A stretch of 64,000 bases of DNA, from assembly GCF_003013475.1 (NCBI RefSeq), contig NZ_PXZO01000067.1, positions 62,001 to 126,000 on the forward strand, given 5' to 3'. The notes under the pieces are model-generated. The model ran no database searches, had not been told where the DNA came from, and worked only from the letters and a program-made list of their open reading frames with translations. This DNA comes from Brevibacillus porteri. Its GTDB lineage: Bacteria > Bacillota > Bacilli > Brevibacillales > Brevibacillaceae. Numbering within the stretch: the stretch's first letter is position 1; each line of letters begins with the position of its first letter. The translations under genes and the position numbers were made by a program. Positions 8,399 to 15,366 of the stretch are shown here, one piece after another.

Positions 8399-8445
8399 CC
8401 GGATGGGAATAATAAGACAAGAACAAAAGGGAGTACGAGCCGTAG

Positions 8446-9213
8446 ATGGAACCTGTCACCAACGTGCCGCTTTACGAAACAGAGCGCATCGATGATTTAT
8501 TGACACATGAAATGAAAATAATCCAGAGCCACGAAGTGTTTTGCTTTTCGATGGACGCGGTTCTTTTAGCGCGATTCGCATCGGTGCCAAAGCGCGGAAA
8601 AGTATTGGATATGTGCACGGGCAATGGGGCGATACCGCTCATTATGACCACGCGTACGCCAGAAGCCAGTTTTGATGGAATCGAAATTCAAGAGCGTTTG
8701 TTCAGCATGGCAAGTCGCAATGTGACGTTGAATGGTTTGAACGAACGAATTACGATGCATCATGGCGATGTGAAGGATGCGGTGGCGTTGTTTGGGCACG
8801 GGAAGTTCGATTTGATCACGTGCAATCCGCCGTATATGCCTGCGACGAGCGGGGAGAAAAACATCAGCGAGCACTTTGCGATCGCCCGGCATGAGATTAT
8901 GCTGTCCTTGGAGGATGTCATTCGCGTGGGGAGTCAGTTGCTAAAAAACGGCGGAAAGCTGGCGCTCGTGCATCGATCCACACGTTTGATCGACATCATT
9001 TCGCTTATGCGCCAATACGGCATCGAGCCGAAACGGATGCGTCTGGTTTACCCGCGCAAGGAAGCAGAGCCGAATATGGTTCTGATCGAGGGAATAAGGG
9101 GTGGAAAGCCGGAGCTGAGAATTCAGCCGCCGCTGATTGTGTATGAAAATGGAGAGCAATACTGTGAAGAACTACAGGAAATCTATTATGGCAGACGAGA
9201 TTCCCTCGAGTAA
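8446..9213 (+). CDS. yabB: tRNA1(Val) (adenine37-N6)-methyltransferase-like, YabB
   Basis: A 255-residue class I SAM-dependent methyltransferase of the TrmN6/YabB type. It shows V-L-D-M-C-T-G-N-G-A-I-P-L (SAM-binding loop) near residue 48, an acidic G-I-E-I-Q-E at the end of strand 2, and the catalytic N-P-P-Y near 125, which marks amino (N6-adenine) methylation. E. coli TrmN6 modifies A37 of tRNA1(Val); the exact target in Firmicutes is less certain. Its end overlaps yazA by 26 bases, so the two are translated together. Confidence 0.88.
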   Translation: MEPVTNVPLYETERIDDLLTHEMKIIQSHEVFCFSMDAVLLARFASVPKRGKVLDMCTGNGAIPLIMTTRTPEASFDGIEIQERLFSMASRNVTLNGLNERITMHHGDVKDAVALFGHGKFDLITCNPPYMPATSGEKNISEHFAIARHEIMLSLEDVIRVGSQLLKNGGKLALVHRSTRLIDIISLMRQYGIEPKRMRLVYPRKEAEPNMVLIEGIRGGKPELRIQPPLIVYENGEQYCEELQEIYYGRRDSLE

Positions 9214-9463
9214 GAGTCACTATGTCTACATCCTGTCTTGTGCGGATGGGACACTTTACACTGGATATACGACAGAGCTGATCCGCCGCTTGGCTGCTCA
9301 TAATGAAGGAAAAGGTGCCAAGTATACGAGAGGCCGCGGGCCAGTGAAGCTGCTCTATTGGGAAGAAGGAGCAGACCGTTCCTGGGGTCTCAAGCGTGAA
9401 GAGAGCATCAAACGATTAACGCGCAAGAAAAAAGAAGAATTGATTGGAGGGGCTTCCGAATGA
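9188..9463 (+). CDS. yazA: GIY-YIG nuclease-superfamily protein YazA
   Basis: A 91-residue single-domain protein with Y-V-Y-I-L-S-C near the start (the GIY-YIG variant), Y-T-G-Y-T-T, a catalytic-type R-R-L-A-A-H-N, G-A-K-Y-T-R and a final E-E-S-I-K-R-L-T-R-K-K. These belong to the UPF0213/YhbQ branch, a minimal nuclease fold of unclear role in DNA or RNA processing. I chose ATG 9188 because CAGGAAAT lies about eight bases upstream; longer in-frame starts overlap yabB and have no ribosome-binding site. Its stop overlaps the rsmI start (ATGA). Confidence 0.87.
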   Translation: MADEIPSSKSHYVYILSCADGTLYTGYTTELIRRLAAHNEGKGAKYTRGRGPVKLLYWEEGADRSWGLKREESIKRLTRKKKEELIGGASE

Positions 9464-10332
9464 ATGTGCAACGCAGTTTTGCGTCAGAAGAAGCAGGAGT
9501 CCTTTATTTGGTGGCTACACCCATCGGCAATCTCGATGATATCACGGTGCGGTGTCTAAATACGTTGCGTGAAGTCGATGTCATCGCGTGTGAAGATACG
9601 CGCCAGACAAGAAAGTTGCTGAATCATTTTCAAATCGAAAAACGTACGGTCAGCTATCACGAGCATAATAAGGAAGCAAGTGGAAATGGGCTGTTGCAGT
9701 GGCTTGCCGAGGGCAAGAAGATTGCCTTGGTAAGCGACGCTGGCTTGCCGGCTATTTCCGACCCGGGTGCGGAGCTGGTACGAGATGCGACCGCAGCGGG
9801 ATTTCCTGTTATCCCCGTTCCAGGTGCCAATGCGGCGTTGACAGCTTTGATTGCTTCCGGTCTTCCTACTGATCGCTTCGTATTTTGCGGATTTATAGGC
9901 CGCGAAAACAAAGAAAGACGCGAAGAGCTGGAAAGATTGAAGCGATATCCAGAAACGCTCATTTTTTATGAAGCCCCCCATCGAGTGGAAAAGACGCTTG
10001 CTGCTATGCGGGAGGCGTGGGGGAATCGGAGAGCTGTCCTGGCAAGAGAACTGACAAAGCGCTACGAGGAATTTGTGCGTGGGACGTTGGACGAGCTGCT
10101 GGAATGGCTCAGAAGTGGCGAGGTGCGCGGTGAGTTTTGTGTCATTGTCGAAGGAAACACCGGACCACTGGAAGCGGAAGTCGATGATACATGGTGGCAA
10201 TCGATGAGTATCGTGGAGCACGTAGATCATTACTGCGCACAAGGCATGGGGAAAAAGGAAGCCATCAAGCAAGCAGCCGATGATCGAAACGTATCCAAAC
10301 GAGATGTTTACAACGAATATCATCGTGAATAG
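9460..10332 (+). CDS. rsmI: 16S rRNA (cytidine1402-2'-O)-methyltransferase
   Basis: A 290-residue member of the tetrapyrrole-methylase (class III SAM methyltransferase) family. It shows V-A-T-P-I-G-N-L-D-D-I-T near residue 18, a C-E-D-T-R segment, S-D-A-G-L-P-A-I-S-D-P-G near 87 and P-G-A-N-A. RsmI 2'-O-methylates C1402 in the ribosomal P site. The ATG overlaps the yazA stop by three bases and is preceded by GGAGGGGC. A terminator follows at 10350. Confidence 0.95.
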   Translation: MNVQRSFASEEAGVLYLVATPIGNLDDITVRCLNTLREVDVIACEDTRQTRKLLNHFQIEKRTVSYHEHNKEASGNGLLQWLAEGKKIALVSDAGLPAISDPGAELVRDATAAGFPVIPVPGANAALTALIASGLPTDRFVFCGFIGRENKERREELERLKRYPETLIFYEAPHRVEKTLAAMREAWGNRRAVLARELTKRYEEFVRGTLDELLEWLRSGEVRGEFCVIVEGNTGPLEAEVDDTWWQSMSIVEHVDHYCAQGMGKKEAIKQAADDRNVSKRDVYNEYHRE

Positions 10333-10349
10333 AAGGCAATGAGTGAGCA

Positions 10350-10377
10350 AAGCTGGCCGATACGGTCGGCTTTTTTT
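10350..10377 (+). terminator. Rho-independent terminator after rsmI
   Basis: AAGCTGGCC pairs with GGTCGGCTT (two wobbles) around GATAC, followed by a run of T residues. It ends the yabB-yazA-rsmI unit. Confidence 0.85.
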
Positions 10378-10463
10378 CTTTTCGTCATGTCGACGGTGTA
10401 CGTGAATACGATGGTAATGGGCGCTGGCGGTGTTTTCGGAAGGAAAGGAAGGGGGAATCAGCA

Positions 10464-11114
10464 GTGAGTATACGTGATTCTCGTTTTATTGTGAATACAG
10501 ATGAAAAAGACGATCACTTCATATTTACACTGCCGGTTACATGGAACAGTAGACCGTACGAATATGCCTGGGCCAAACAATTTGCCAATCCGAATGATGT
10601 TGTGCTTGATTCGGCATGCGGGATATGCCATCCATTCAAATTTTATTTGGCTGATCAATGTCGAGAAGTACACGCTTGTGATCTCGATAATCGGATACTG
10701 TCTAAGGAAGCGATCTATCAAGATATTGTGGACGTATTTGGGGAAAGAGTAGCAGACAGCTTGCCTGTGCATTATTTTGACGGTATTCATTATTGTCGAG
10801 CCAATTTGACCTACTTACCGTACTCGAATCAAAAGTTTGATACGGTATTCTGTATCTCTGTTCTTGAGCATCTCGAAGACCCGATTATGGTGCAAGCATT
10901 CCGCGAATTTCACAGAGTGTTAAAAGACGATGGGCAGCTCGTACTCACTTTTGATTACCCGCTGATTAATTTAGCGCGACTGCAGCAAGTTTTGGCGGAG
11001 GTTGGGCTACAATTTTCTGGCGAGGTATCCTTTGAAATGCCGGCTGATGTGGTCTATTCTGATTTGTATGCGCCTAGGCTGTTCTTCTTCCGAACGTTGT
11101 TGAAGAAAAAATAG
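10464..11114 (+). CDS. Class I SAM-dependent methyltransferase, unknown substrate
   Basis: A 216-residue protein with a methyltransferase core. V-V-L-D-S-A-C-G-I (motif I) lies near residue 47, an acidic A-C-D-L-D-N-R-I-L at the end of strand 2, F-D-T-V-F-C-I-S-V-L-E-H-L near 130 (motif IV of the Methyltransf_11 type), and F-H-R-V-L-K-D-D-G-Q-L-V-L-T near 153. The motif I glycine pattern is D-x-A-C-G. The substrate cannot be read from the sequence. It is an extra gene between rsmI and abrB, which are neighbours in B. subtilis. GTG start with AAGGAAGGGGG just upstream. Confidence 0.8.
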   Translation: MSIRDSRFIVNTDEKDDHFIFTLPVTWNSRPYEYAWAKQFANPNDVVLDSACGICHPFKFYLADQCREVHACDLDNRILSKEAIYQDIVDVFGERVADSLPVHYFDGIHYCRANLTYLPYSNQKFDTVFCISVLEHLEDPIMVQAFREFHRVLKDDGQLVLTFDYPLINLARLQQVLAEVGLQFSGEVSFEMPADVVYSDLYAPRLFFFRTLLKKK

Positions 11115-11117
11115 CAA

Positions 11118-11152
11118 ACAAAAAGCCTTTGTGAGGCTCGTCCCACAAAGGC
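11118..11152 (-). terminator. Terminator of abrB
   Basis: GCCTTTGTG and CACAAAGGC form a nine-base perfect stem. On the minus strand it is followed by TTTTTGTTTG, so it chiefly ends abrB. It also lies just behind the methyltransferase gene and may block rightward transcription weakly. Confidence 0.85.
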
Positions 11153-11174
11153 ATGTTTATGTAATCAAATGATA

Positions 11175-11423
11175 TTAGCGTTTAACAGGCATTTCTGTCA
11201 GGCAATCTTGGCACACGATTTTACCTTTAAAGTGAGATACTTTGTCAGCGTTTCCACAGAAGATACATGCAGGCTCATACTTTTTCAGGATGATGCGCTC
11301 TCCGTCAACGTAGATTTCCAAAGCATCTTTCTCAGCGATACCCAGAGTGCGGCGCAATTCGATTGGAATAACAACACGACCCAATTCATCTACTTTGCGA
11401 ACGATACCGGTTGACTTCATCAT
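11175..11423 (-). CDS. abrB: Transition-state regulator AbrB, with zinc-ribbon-like C-terminus
   Basis: An 82-residue protein. Residues 3-50 are nearly the textbook AbrB DNA-binding domain: K-S-T-G-I-V-R-K-V-D-E-L-G-R-V-V, then P-I-E-L-R-R-T-L-G-I. This domain dimerises through a swapped-hairpin fold and represses post-exponential genes. The C-terminus differs from B. subtilis AbrB: instead of the helical multimerisation domain it carries C-I-F-C and C-Q-D-C about 18 residues apart, which looks like a small zinc-binding module. The ATG at 11423 is preceded by GGGAGGAGAT. A good sigma-A promoter and Spo0A boxes lie upstream, and a terminator follows. It is read against its neighbours, as in B. 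subtilis. Confidence 0.93.
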   Translation of the reverse strand: MMKSTGIVRKVDELGRVVIPIELRRTLGIAEKDALEIYVDGERIILKKYEPACIFCGNADKVSHFKGKIVCQDCLTEMPVKR

Positions 11424-11493
11424 AGTTAAAATCTCCTCCCAAAATCTGTATATGTCGATGCTATTGTTATACACTCATCATTTATCGTCAATA

Positions 11494-11544
11494 TTCGACA
11501 TTTTCTGTTGGGATAATCATACCAGCCATTACCAAAGGTGTCAA
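11494..11544 (-). promoter_or_regulatory. abrB promoter with downstream Spo0A boxes
   Basis: On the minus strand TTGACA (11544-11539) and TATGAT (11521-11516) are 17 bases apart, and TG precedes the -10 box. About ten bases past the expected transcript start lies TGTCGAA (11500-11494), a perfect Spo0A box. It is followed four bases later by TGACGAT, one mismatch from TGNCGAA. In B. subtilis Spo0A represses abrB from boxes in the same downstream position. Confidence 0.75.
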
Positions 11545-11673
11545 CATGATTTTGACAATTCCTTGAAAAGCAAAATGTTTTTTCAAAACGAAAACGTTGT
11601 TAAACCGCTGTTTATTAAAGTGTTGGAAGTGATCTGGATATTTTTATGGATAAAATTTACTGGGATTATTGGG

Positions 11674-11720
11674 TGTCGAATAAGTCGACGAATGTCGAAA
11701 CAAAACATGTCGATTCGACA
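11674..11720. promoter_or_regulatory. Cluster of Spo0A-box-like sequences
   Basis: TGTCGAA occurs at 11674-11680 and 11693-11699, TGTCGAT at 11708-11714 and TTCGACA (the reverse complement of TGTCGAA) at 11714-11720, the last inside TTCGACAAAA. The rest of the interval between the abrB promoter (11544) and the metS promoter (11815) is AT-rich, and I see no gene in it. Confidence 0.6.
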
Positions 11721-11814
11721 AAAACTCCAAGTTTTCTCTTTTCTTCTTGTAATTTGTAAAGCTGGTATGAAGCAAGCGATAAAATTCCTTAGGAAAATGG
11801 GCTTGCCGAGGATG

Positions 11815-11842
11815 TTTACAAAACAGGTTGGTCGTGTACAAT
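11815..11842 (+). promoter_or_regulatory. Probable promoter of the metS leader
   Basis: TTTACA (11815-11820) and TACAAT (11837-11842) are 16 bases apart, just ahead of the T-box leader. Confidence 0.6.
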
Positions 11843-11847
11843 AGAGG

Positions 11848-12141
11848 ATAAATGCAGCAAATGATACCAAACGACCATGATGGGAAGAGTAAGCCGATCC
11901 TCCTTATTTCAGAGAGCCGGGGTAGCTGAAAACCGGTATAAGTGAGCAAGCTGAACATGGACCCTGAGTCTTGCAGATGAACAGTGACGGCATTGACCGT
12001 ACCTAGTAGTCTGTGACGTATGCCCACGTTACGGGTAGAGTCATGTTTTGACTCACCAAGTCCGTTTTCCGTGAGGGGGACGGAGTGTTTGGGTGGTACC
12101 GCGAGATAGAGCTCGCCCCAATTTTTTTGGGGTGGGCTTTT
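11848..12141 (+). promoter_or_regulatory. T-box riboswitch (methionine) in the metS leader
   Basis: A complete T-box leader. It has a GGGAAGAGTAAG stem I start near 11881, AGAGAGCC (AG-bulge region) near 11914, and a specifier-loop segment G-A-A-C-ATG-G-A-C-C-C with the Met codon ATG at 11957-11959. The conserved T-box GGGTGGTACCGCG lies at 12091-12103, and a terminator follows in which GCTCGCCCCA pairs with TGGGGTGGGC (12111-12137) before a T-run. Uncharged tRNA-Met should pair with the specifier and the T-box bulge and permit read-through into metS. Confidence 0.93.
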
Positions 12142-12181
12142 CCTTATTTTAATAAACGTAAACAGGAGGGGAATAGTTGCA

Positions 12182-14209
12182 ATGAAACCTACTTATTACA
12201 TCACAACACCGATCTACTATCCAAGTAATAAACTCCACATTGGTAACGCCTACACCACAATCGCGTGTGATGCTATGGCTCGTTATAAGCGTTTGCGCGG
12301 CTATGATGTGTATTACCTGACAGGGACAGATGAGCATGGTCAAAAGCTCCAAGAACGTGCTGCTGAGGATGGCAAACAACCGCTTGAATTCATCGACCCG
12401 ATTGTCGATTGGGTAAAGGACCTGTGGCAAAAGCTCGACATCTCTTATGACGATTTCATTCGTACCACAGAGCCTCGTCATAAAGAGGTCGTACAAAAAG
12501 TGTTCCAGCGCCTGCTCGACCAAGGTGATATTTATTTGGGCGAGTACGAGGGCTTCTACTGTGTACCTTGCGAGGCTTTCTGGACAGAAACCCAAGCGAA
12601 AACGGACAACGGGTATGCTTGCCCAGACTGTGGTCGCGAAGTGAAAAAAGTGAAGGAGAAAAACTACTTCTTCCGCATGTCCAAGTATCAGGACAGACTG
12701 CTTGCACACATCGAAGCAAACCCTGAATTTATTCAGCCGGAGAGCCGCCGCAACGAAATGATCAACAACTTCCTGAAGCCAGGTCTCCAGGATTTGTCCG
12801 TATCCCGCAGTACATTTGACTGGGGAATCAAGGTGCCCAGCGATCCAGACCACGTCATTTACGTATGGATCGATGCATTGACGAACTATATTTCTGCACT
12901 CGGCTATTTGTCCGAGGATGACAGCAAATACCGTAACTTCTGGCCTGCCAATGTTCATATGGTTGGAAAAGACATTTTGCGCTTCCATACGATCTACTGG
13001 CCAATCCTGTTGATGGCACTGGATATCCCGTTGCCAAAACAAATTTTTGGTCATGGCTGGCTTCTGATGCCAGATGGAAAAATGTCAAAATCCAAGGGCA
13101 ATGTCATTGATCCGAAGGTTTTGATCGACCGTTACGGTTCTGACGGCGTTCGCTACTTCCTGCTTCGTGAAATCAACTTCGGTCAGGATGGCATCTTCAC
13201 GCCAGAATCGTTCGTACAGCGCCTGAATTACGACTTGGCTAATGACATCGGAAACCTGCTGAGCCGTACCGCTACGATGATTGAGAAATATTTCGATGGT
13301 ATCGTTCCAGCGCCACAGGATGCAGGAGAGCCGGATGACAGCTTGATCGGCCTCGCGATGAAAACGAAAGCGCTGGTGGAAGAGCACATAGAAGAAATGC
13401 GCTTCTCCAATGCACTGGCTCACATCTGGGAACTGGTGGGACGTACAAACAAATACATCGACGAGACCATGCCTTGGAATTTGGCAAAAACCGAAGAAAC
13501 CAAAGGTCGTCTGGCAACCGTTATGTACAATTTGGTGGAAAGCATCCGCATTAGCTCCGTGCTGATCCAACCGTTCATGACCAAAGCGCCAGCGAAAATT
13601 TGGGACCAACTGGGTATTTTGGGCAATGAAGAAGCAACGAGCTGGGAATCTGCAAGTGTATGGGGTGGATTGCCTGCTGGAAGCACCGTTAGCCGCAAGG
13701 AACTGCTCTTCCCTCGTCTGGATGTTCAAGCAGAACTGGCTTTCATCGACGATTCGACAGCAGAGGCACGTCGCCAAGCAGAGGAAAACAAGAAAAAGCA
13801 AGCAGCTTTGAAAGGGGAAGCACCTGTGAGTGAAACAAACACCAACCAAACAGAAGCAGCAACGGACAAACCAGCTGATGCAAAGGAAGAAATTAGCATC
13901 GACGATTTTGGAAAAGTAGAGCTGCGCGTCGCACAGGTCGTGGAATGTGCCAAGCATCCAAATGCTGACAAACTGTTGGTTCTGCAATTGGATCTTGGCT
14001 ACGAGAAGCGCCAGGTTGTTTCCGGTATAGCGAAATACTACTCCCCAGAAGAAATGGTCGGCAAAAAAGTGATCCTCGTAGCTAACCTGAAGCCAGTGAA
14101 GCTTCGCGGCGAGCTGTCTCAAGGGATGATCTTGGCAGCATCGGCAGGAGATCAGTTGACACTTGCGACTGTTGACCCAAGTATGCCAAATGGAGCAATC
14201 GTGAAGTAA
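12182..14209 (+). CDS. metG: Methionyl-tRNA synthetase
   Basis: A 675-residue class I synthetase (metS in B. subtilis). It has the H-I-G-N form of the HIGH motif near residue 19, a Cys zinc knuckle (C-V-P-C and C-P-D-C, about residues 127-147), and K-M-S-K-S near 300. A charged, Glu/Lys-rich linker (about 515-570) joins a C-terminal tRNA-binding EMAP/tRBD domain from about 575 (D-F-G-K-V-E-L-R-V, then H-P-N-A-D-K-L-L-V-L). The appended tRBD gives dimerisation and tRNA affinity. Expression is controlled by the Met T-box upstream. GGAGGGG precedes the ATG. Confidence 0.97.
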   Translation: MKPTYYITTPIYYPSNKLHIGNAYTTIACDAMARYKRLRGYDVYYLTGTDEHGQKLQERAAEDGKQPLEFIDPIVDWVKDLWQKLDISYDDFIRTTEPRHKEVVQKVFQRLLDQGDIYLGEYEGFYCVPCEAFWTETQAKTDNGYACPDCGREVKKVKEKNYFFRMSKYQDRLLAHIEANPEFIQPESRRNEMINNFLKPGLQDLSVSRSTFDWGIKVPSDPDHVIYVWIDALTNYISALGYLSEDDSKYRNFWPANVHMVGKDILRFHTIYWPILLMALDIPLPKQIFGHGWLLMPDGKMSKSKGNVIDPKVLIDRYGSDGVRYFLLREINFGQDGIFTPESFVQRLNYDLANDIGNLLSRTATMIEKYFDGIVPAPQDAGEPDDSLIGLAMKTKALVEEHIEEMRFSNALAHIWELVGRTNKYIDETMPWNLAKTEETKGRLATVMYNLVESIRISSVLIQPFMTKAPAKIWDQLGILGNEEATSWESASVWGGLPAGSTVSRKELLFPRLDVQAELAFIDDSTAEARRQAEENKKKQAALKGEAPVSETNTNQTEAATDKPADAKEEISIDDFGKVELRVAQVVECAKHPNADKLLVLQLDLGYEKRQVVSGIAKYYSPEEMVGKKVILVANLKPVKLRGELSQGMILAASAGDQLTLATVDPSMPNGAIVK

Positions 14210-14236
14210 CGAGGGCAAGGAAAGGAAGGACCCATC

Positions 14237-15007
14237 TTGTTATTTGAAACCCATGCTCATCTAAATGCGAAGGAATTCGATGAAGATCGTGCAGAGGTCA
14301 TTGCTCGTGCGCAAGAAAATGGCGTCAGTACAATTGTGAACATCGGATTCAACGCTGAAACAATTCCAACTTGCATGGATTTGGCTCATGCGTATGACTT
14401 TATTTACGCCGTCATCGGTTGGCATCCACAAGACGCCAAGGACATGACAGACGAACACCTAGAATGGATCGAGGAGCTCAGTCGTGATCCGAAAGTAGTG
14501 GGATTGGGTGAAATGGGCTTGGACTACTACTGGGATACGTCGCCACGTGATGTGCAGGCAGAGGTGTTCCGCAAGCAGATTCGTCTGGCTCGCAAGCTCG
14601 ACATGCCGATCATCATCCACAATCGCGATGCGCACCAAGACGTTTTAACGATCCTGAAGGAAGAGAAGGCAGCAGATGTTGGCGGCATCATGCACTGCTT
14701 CTCTGGCAGCTGGGAAACAGCGAAGCAGGCACTCGATATGAATTTTTATATTTCGTTCGGTGGTCCGCTTACATTCAAAAATGCCAAGCAGCCAAAAGAA
14801 GTAGCAGCGAAGGTACCGCTAGACAAGCTGTTGATAGAGACAGATTGCCCGTATCTCACTCCGCATCCTTTCCGCGGGAAGCGAAATGAGAGTGGATATG
14901 TGCGCTACGTCTGTGAGGAAATGGCGAACATTCATGGTTTGTCTTACGAGGAAATGGCACAAATTACCGCTGACAACGCCAGACGTCTTTTTCGCATGAA
15001 TGGTTAA
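14237..15007 (+). CDS. tatD: TatD-family metal-dependent hydrolase (YabD)
   Basis: A 256-residue TIM-barrel hydrolase of the amidohydrolase superfamily. It shows T-H-A-H-L near the start (first metal ligands), G-L-G-E-M-G-L-D-Y-Y near residue 90 (Glu ligand), I-I-H-N-R-D-A near 130, M-H-C-F-S-G near 152 and E-T-D-C-P-Y near 203. TatD proteins act as metal-dependent 3'-5' DNases or quality-control nucleases. TTG at 14237 follows AAAGGAAGGA and gives a family-normal N-terminus. It lies 27 bases after metS and is closed by a strong terminator. Confidence 0.93.
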   Translation: MLFETHAHLNAKEFDEDRAEVIARAQENGVSTIVNIGFNAETIPTCMDLAHAYDFIYAVIGWHPQDAKDMTDEHLEWIEELSRDPKVVGLGEMGLDYYWDTSPRDVQAEVFRKQIRLARKLDMPIIIHNRDAHQDVLTILKEEKAADVGGIMHCFSGSWETAKQALDMNFYISFGGPLTFKNAKQPKEVAAKVPLDKLLIETDCPYLTPHPFRGKRNESGYVRYVCEEMANIHGLSYEEMAQITADNARRLFRMNG

Positions 15008-15009
15008 TA

Positions 15010-15053
15010 AAAACGGGAAATCACGATTGATTACGTGATTTCCCGTTTTTTTT
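15010..15053 (+). terminator. Strong Rho-independent terminator after tatD
   Basis: AAACGGGAAATCACG pairs perfectly with CGTGATTTCCCGTTT around an eight-base loop, then a T-run. It ends the metS-tatD unit. Confidence 0.93.
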
Positions 15054-15079
15054 GTGTTATGTAACCGGGTTCTACTCTA

Positions 15080-15251
15080 TTTTGTCGACGCATACGATGA
15101 ACAATGTGTCGAACGATTATTGTCCATCCGACATGGCTTCTCGACAGGTTTCTGCTACCATTCGCCATGCCTATTTTGCTAGTCTGGTACCATTATCGCT
15201 TCAGCCAAAAGGGAGGGTAAATTTGACAAAGCCGGGAAAGTGAAATACAAT
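15080..15251 (+). promoter_or_regulatory. yabE upstream region: sigma-A promoter and Spo0A-like boxes
   Basis: The roughly 310-base gap between the terminator and yabE holds no gene. It has a consensus promoter, TTGACA (15223-15228) and TACAAT (15246-15251) with a 17-base spacer. Further upstream are TTTTGTCGAC (15080-15089), TGTCGAA (15107-15113) and TCTCGACA (15139-15146), all of which resemble Spo0A boxes. The promoter is convincing; the Spo0A assignment is tentative. Confidence 0.65.
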
Positions 15252-15366
15252 CAAAGCCGACCTTGTGAAGTACCGGCCACTTCCAGAATATTAGTGCAAT
15301 TACATCGACCCTTACCTGGCTAGACAAGAAGAGCCTTGCGCTTTTCTAGGAAAAGGAGTGTGGGAA

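Noticed and set aside
13085..14218. Long antisense frame of 377 codons over metS
   Set aside because: It is a shadow of a conserved gene: no ribosome-binding site, Cys/His/Phe-rich composition typical of antisense frames, and no family resemblance.
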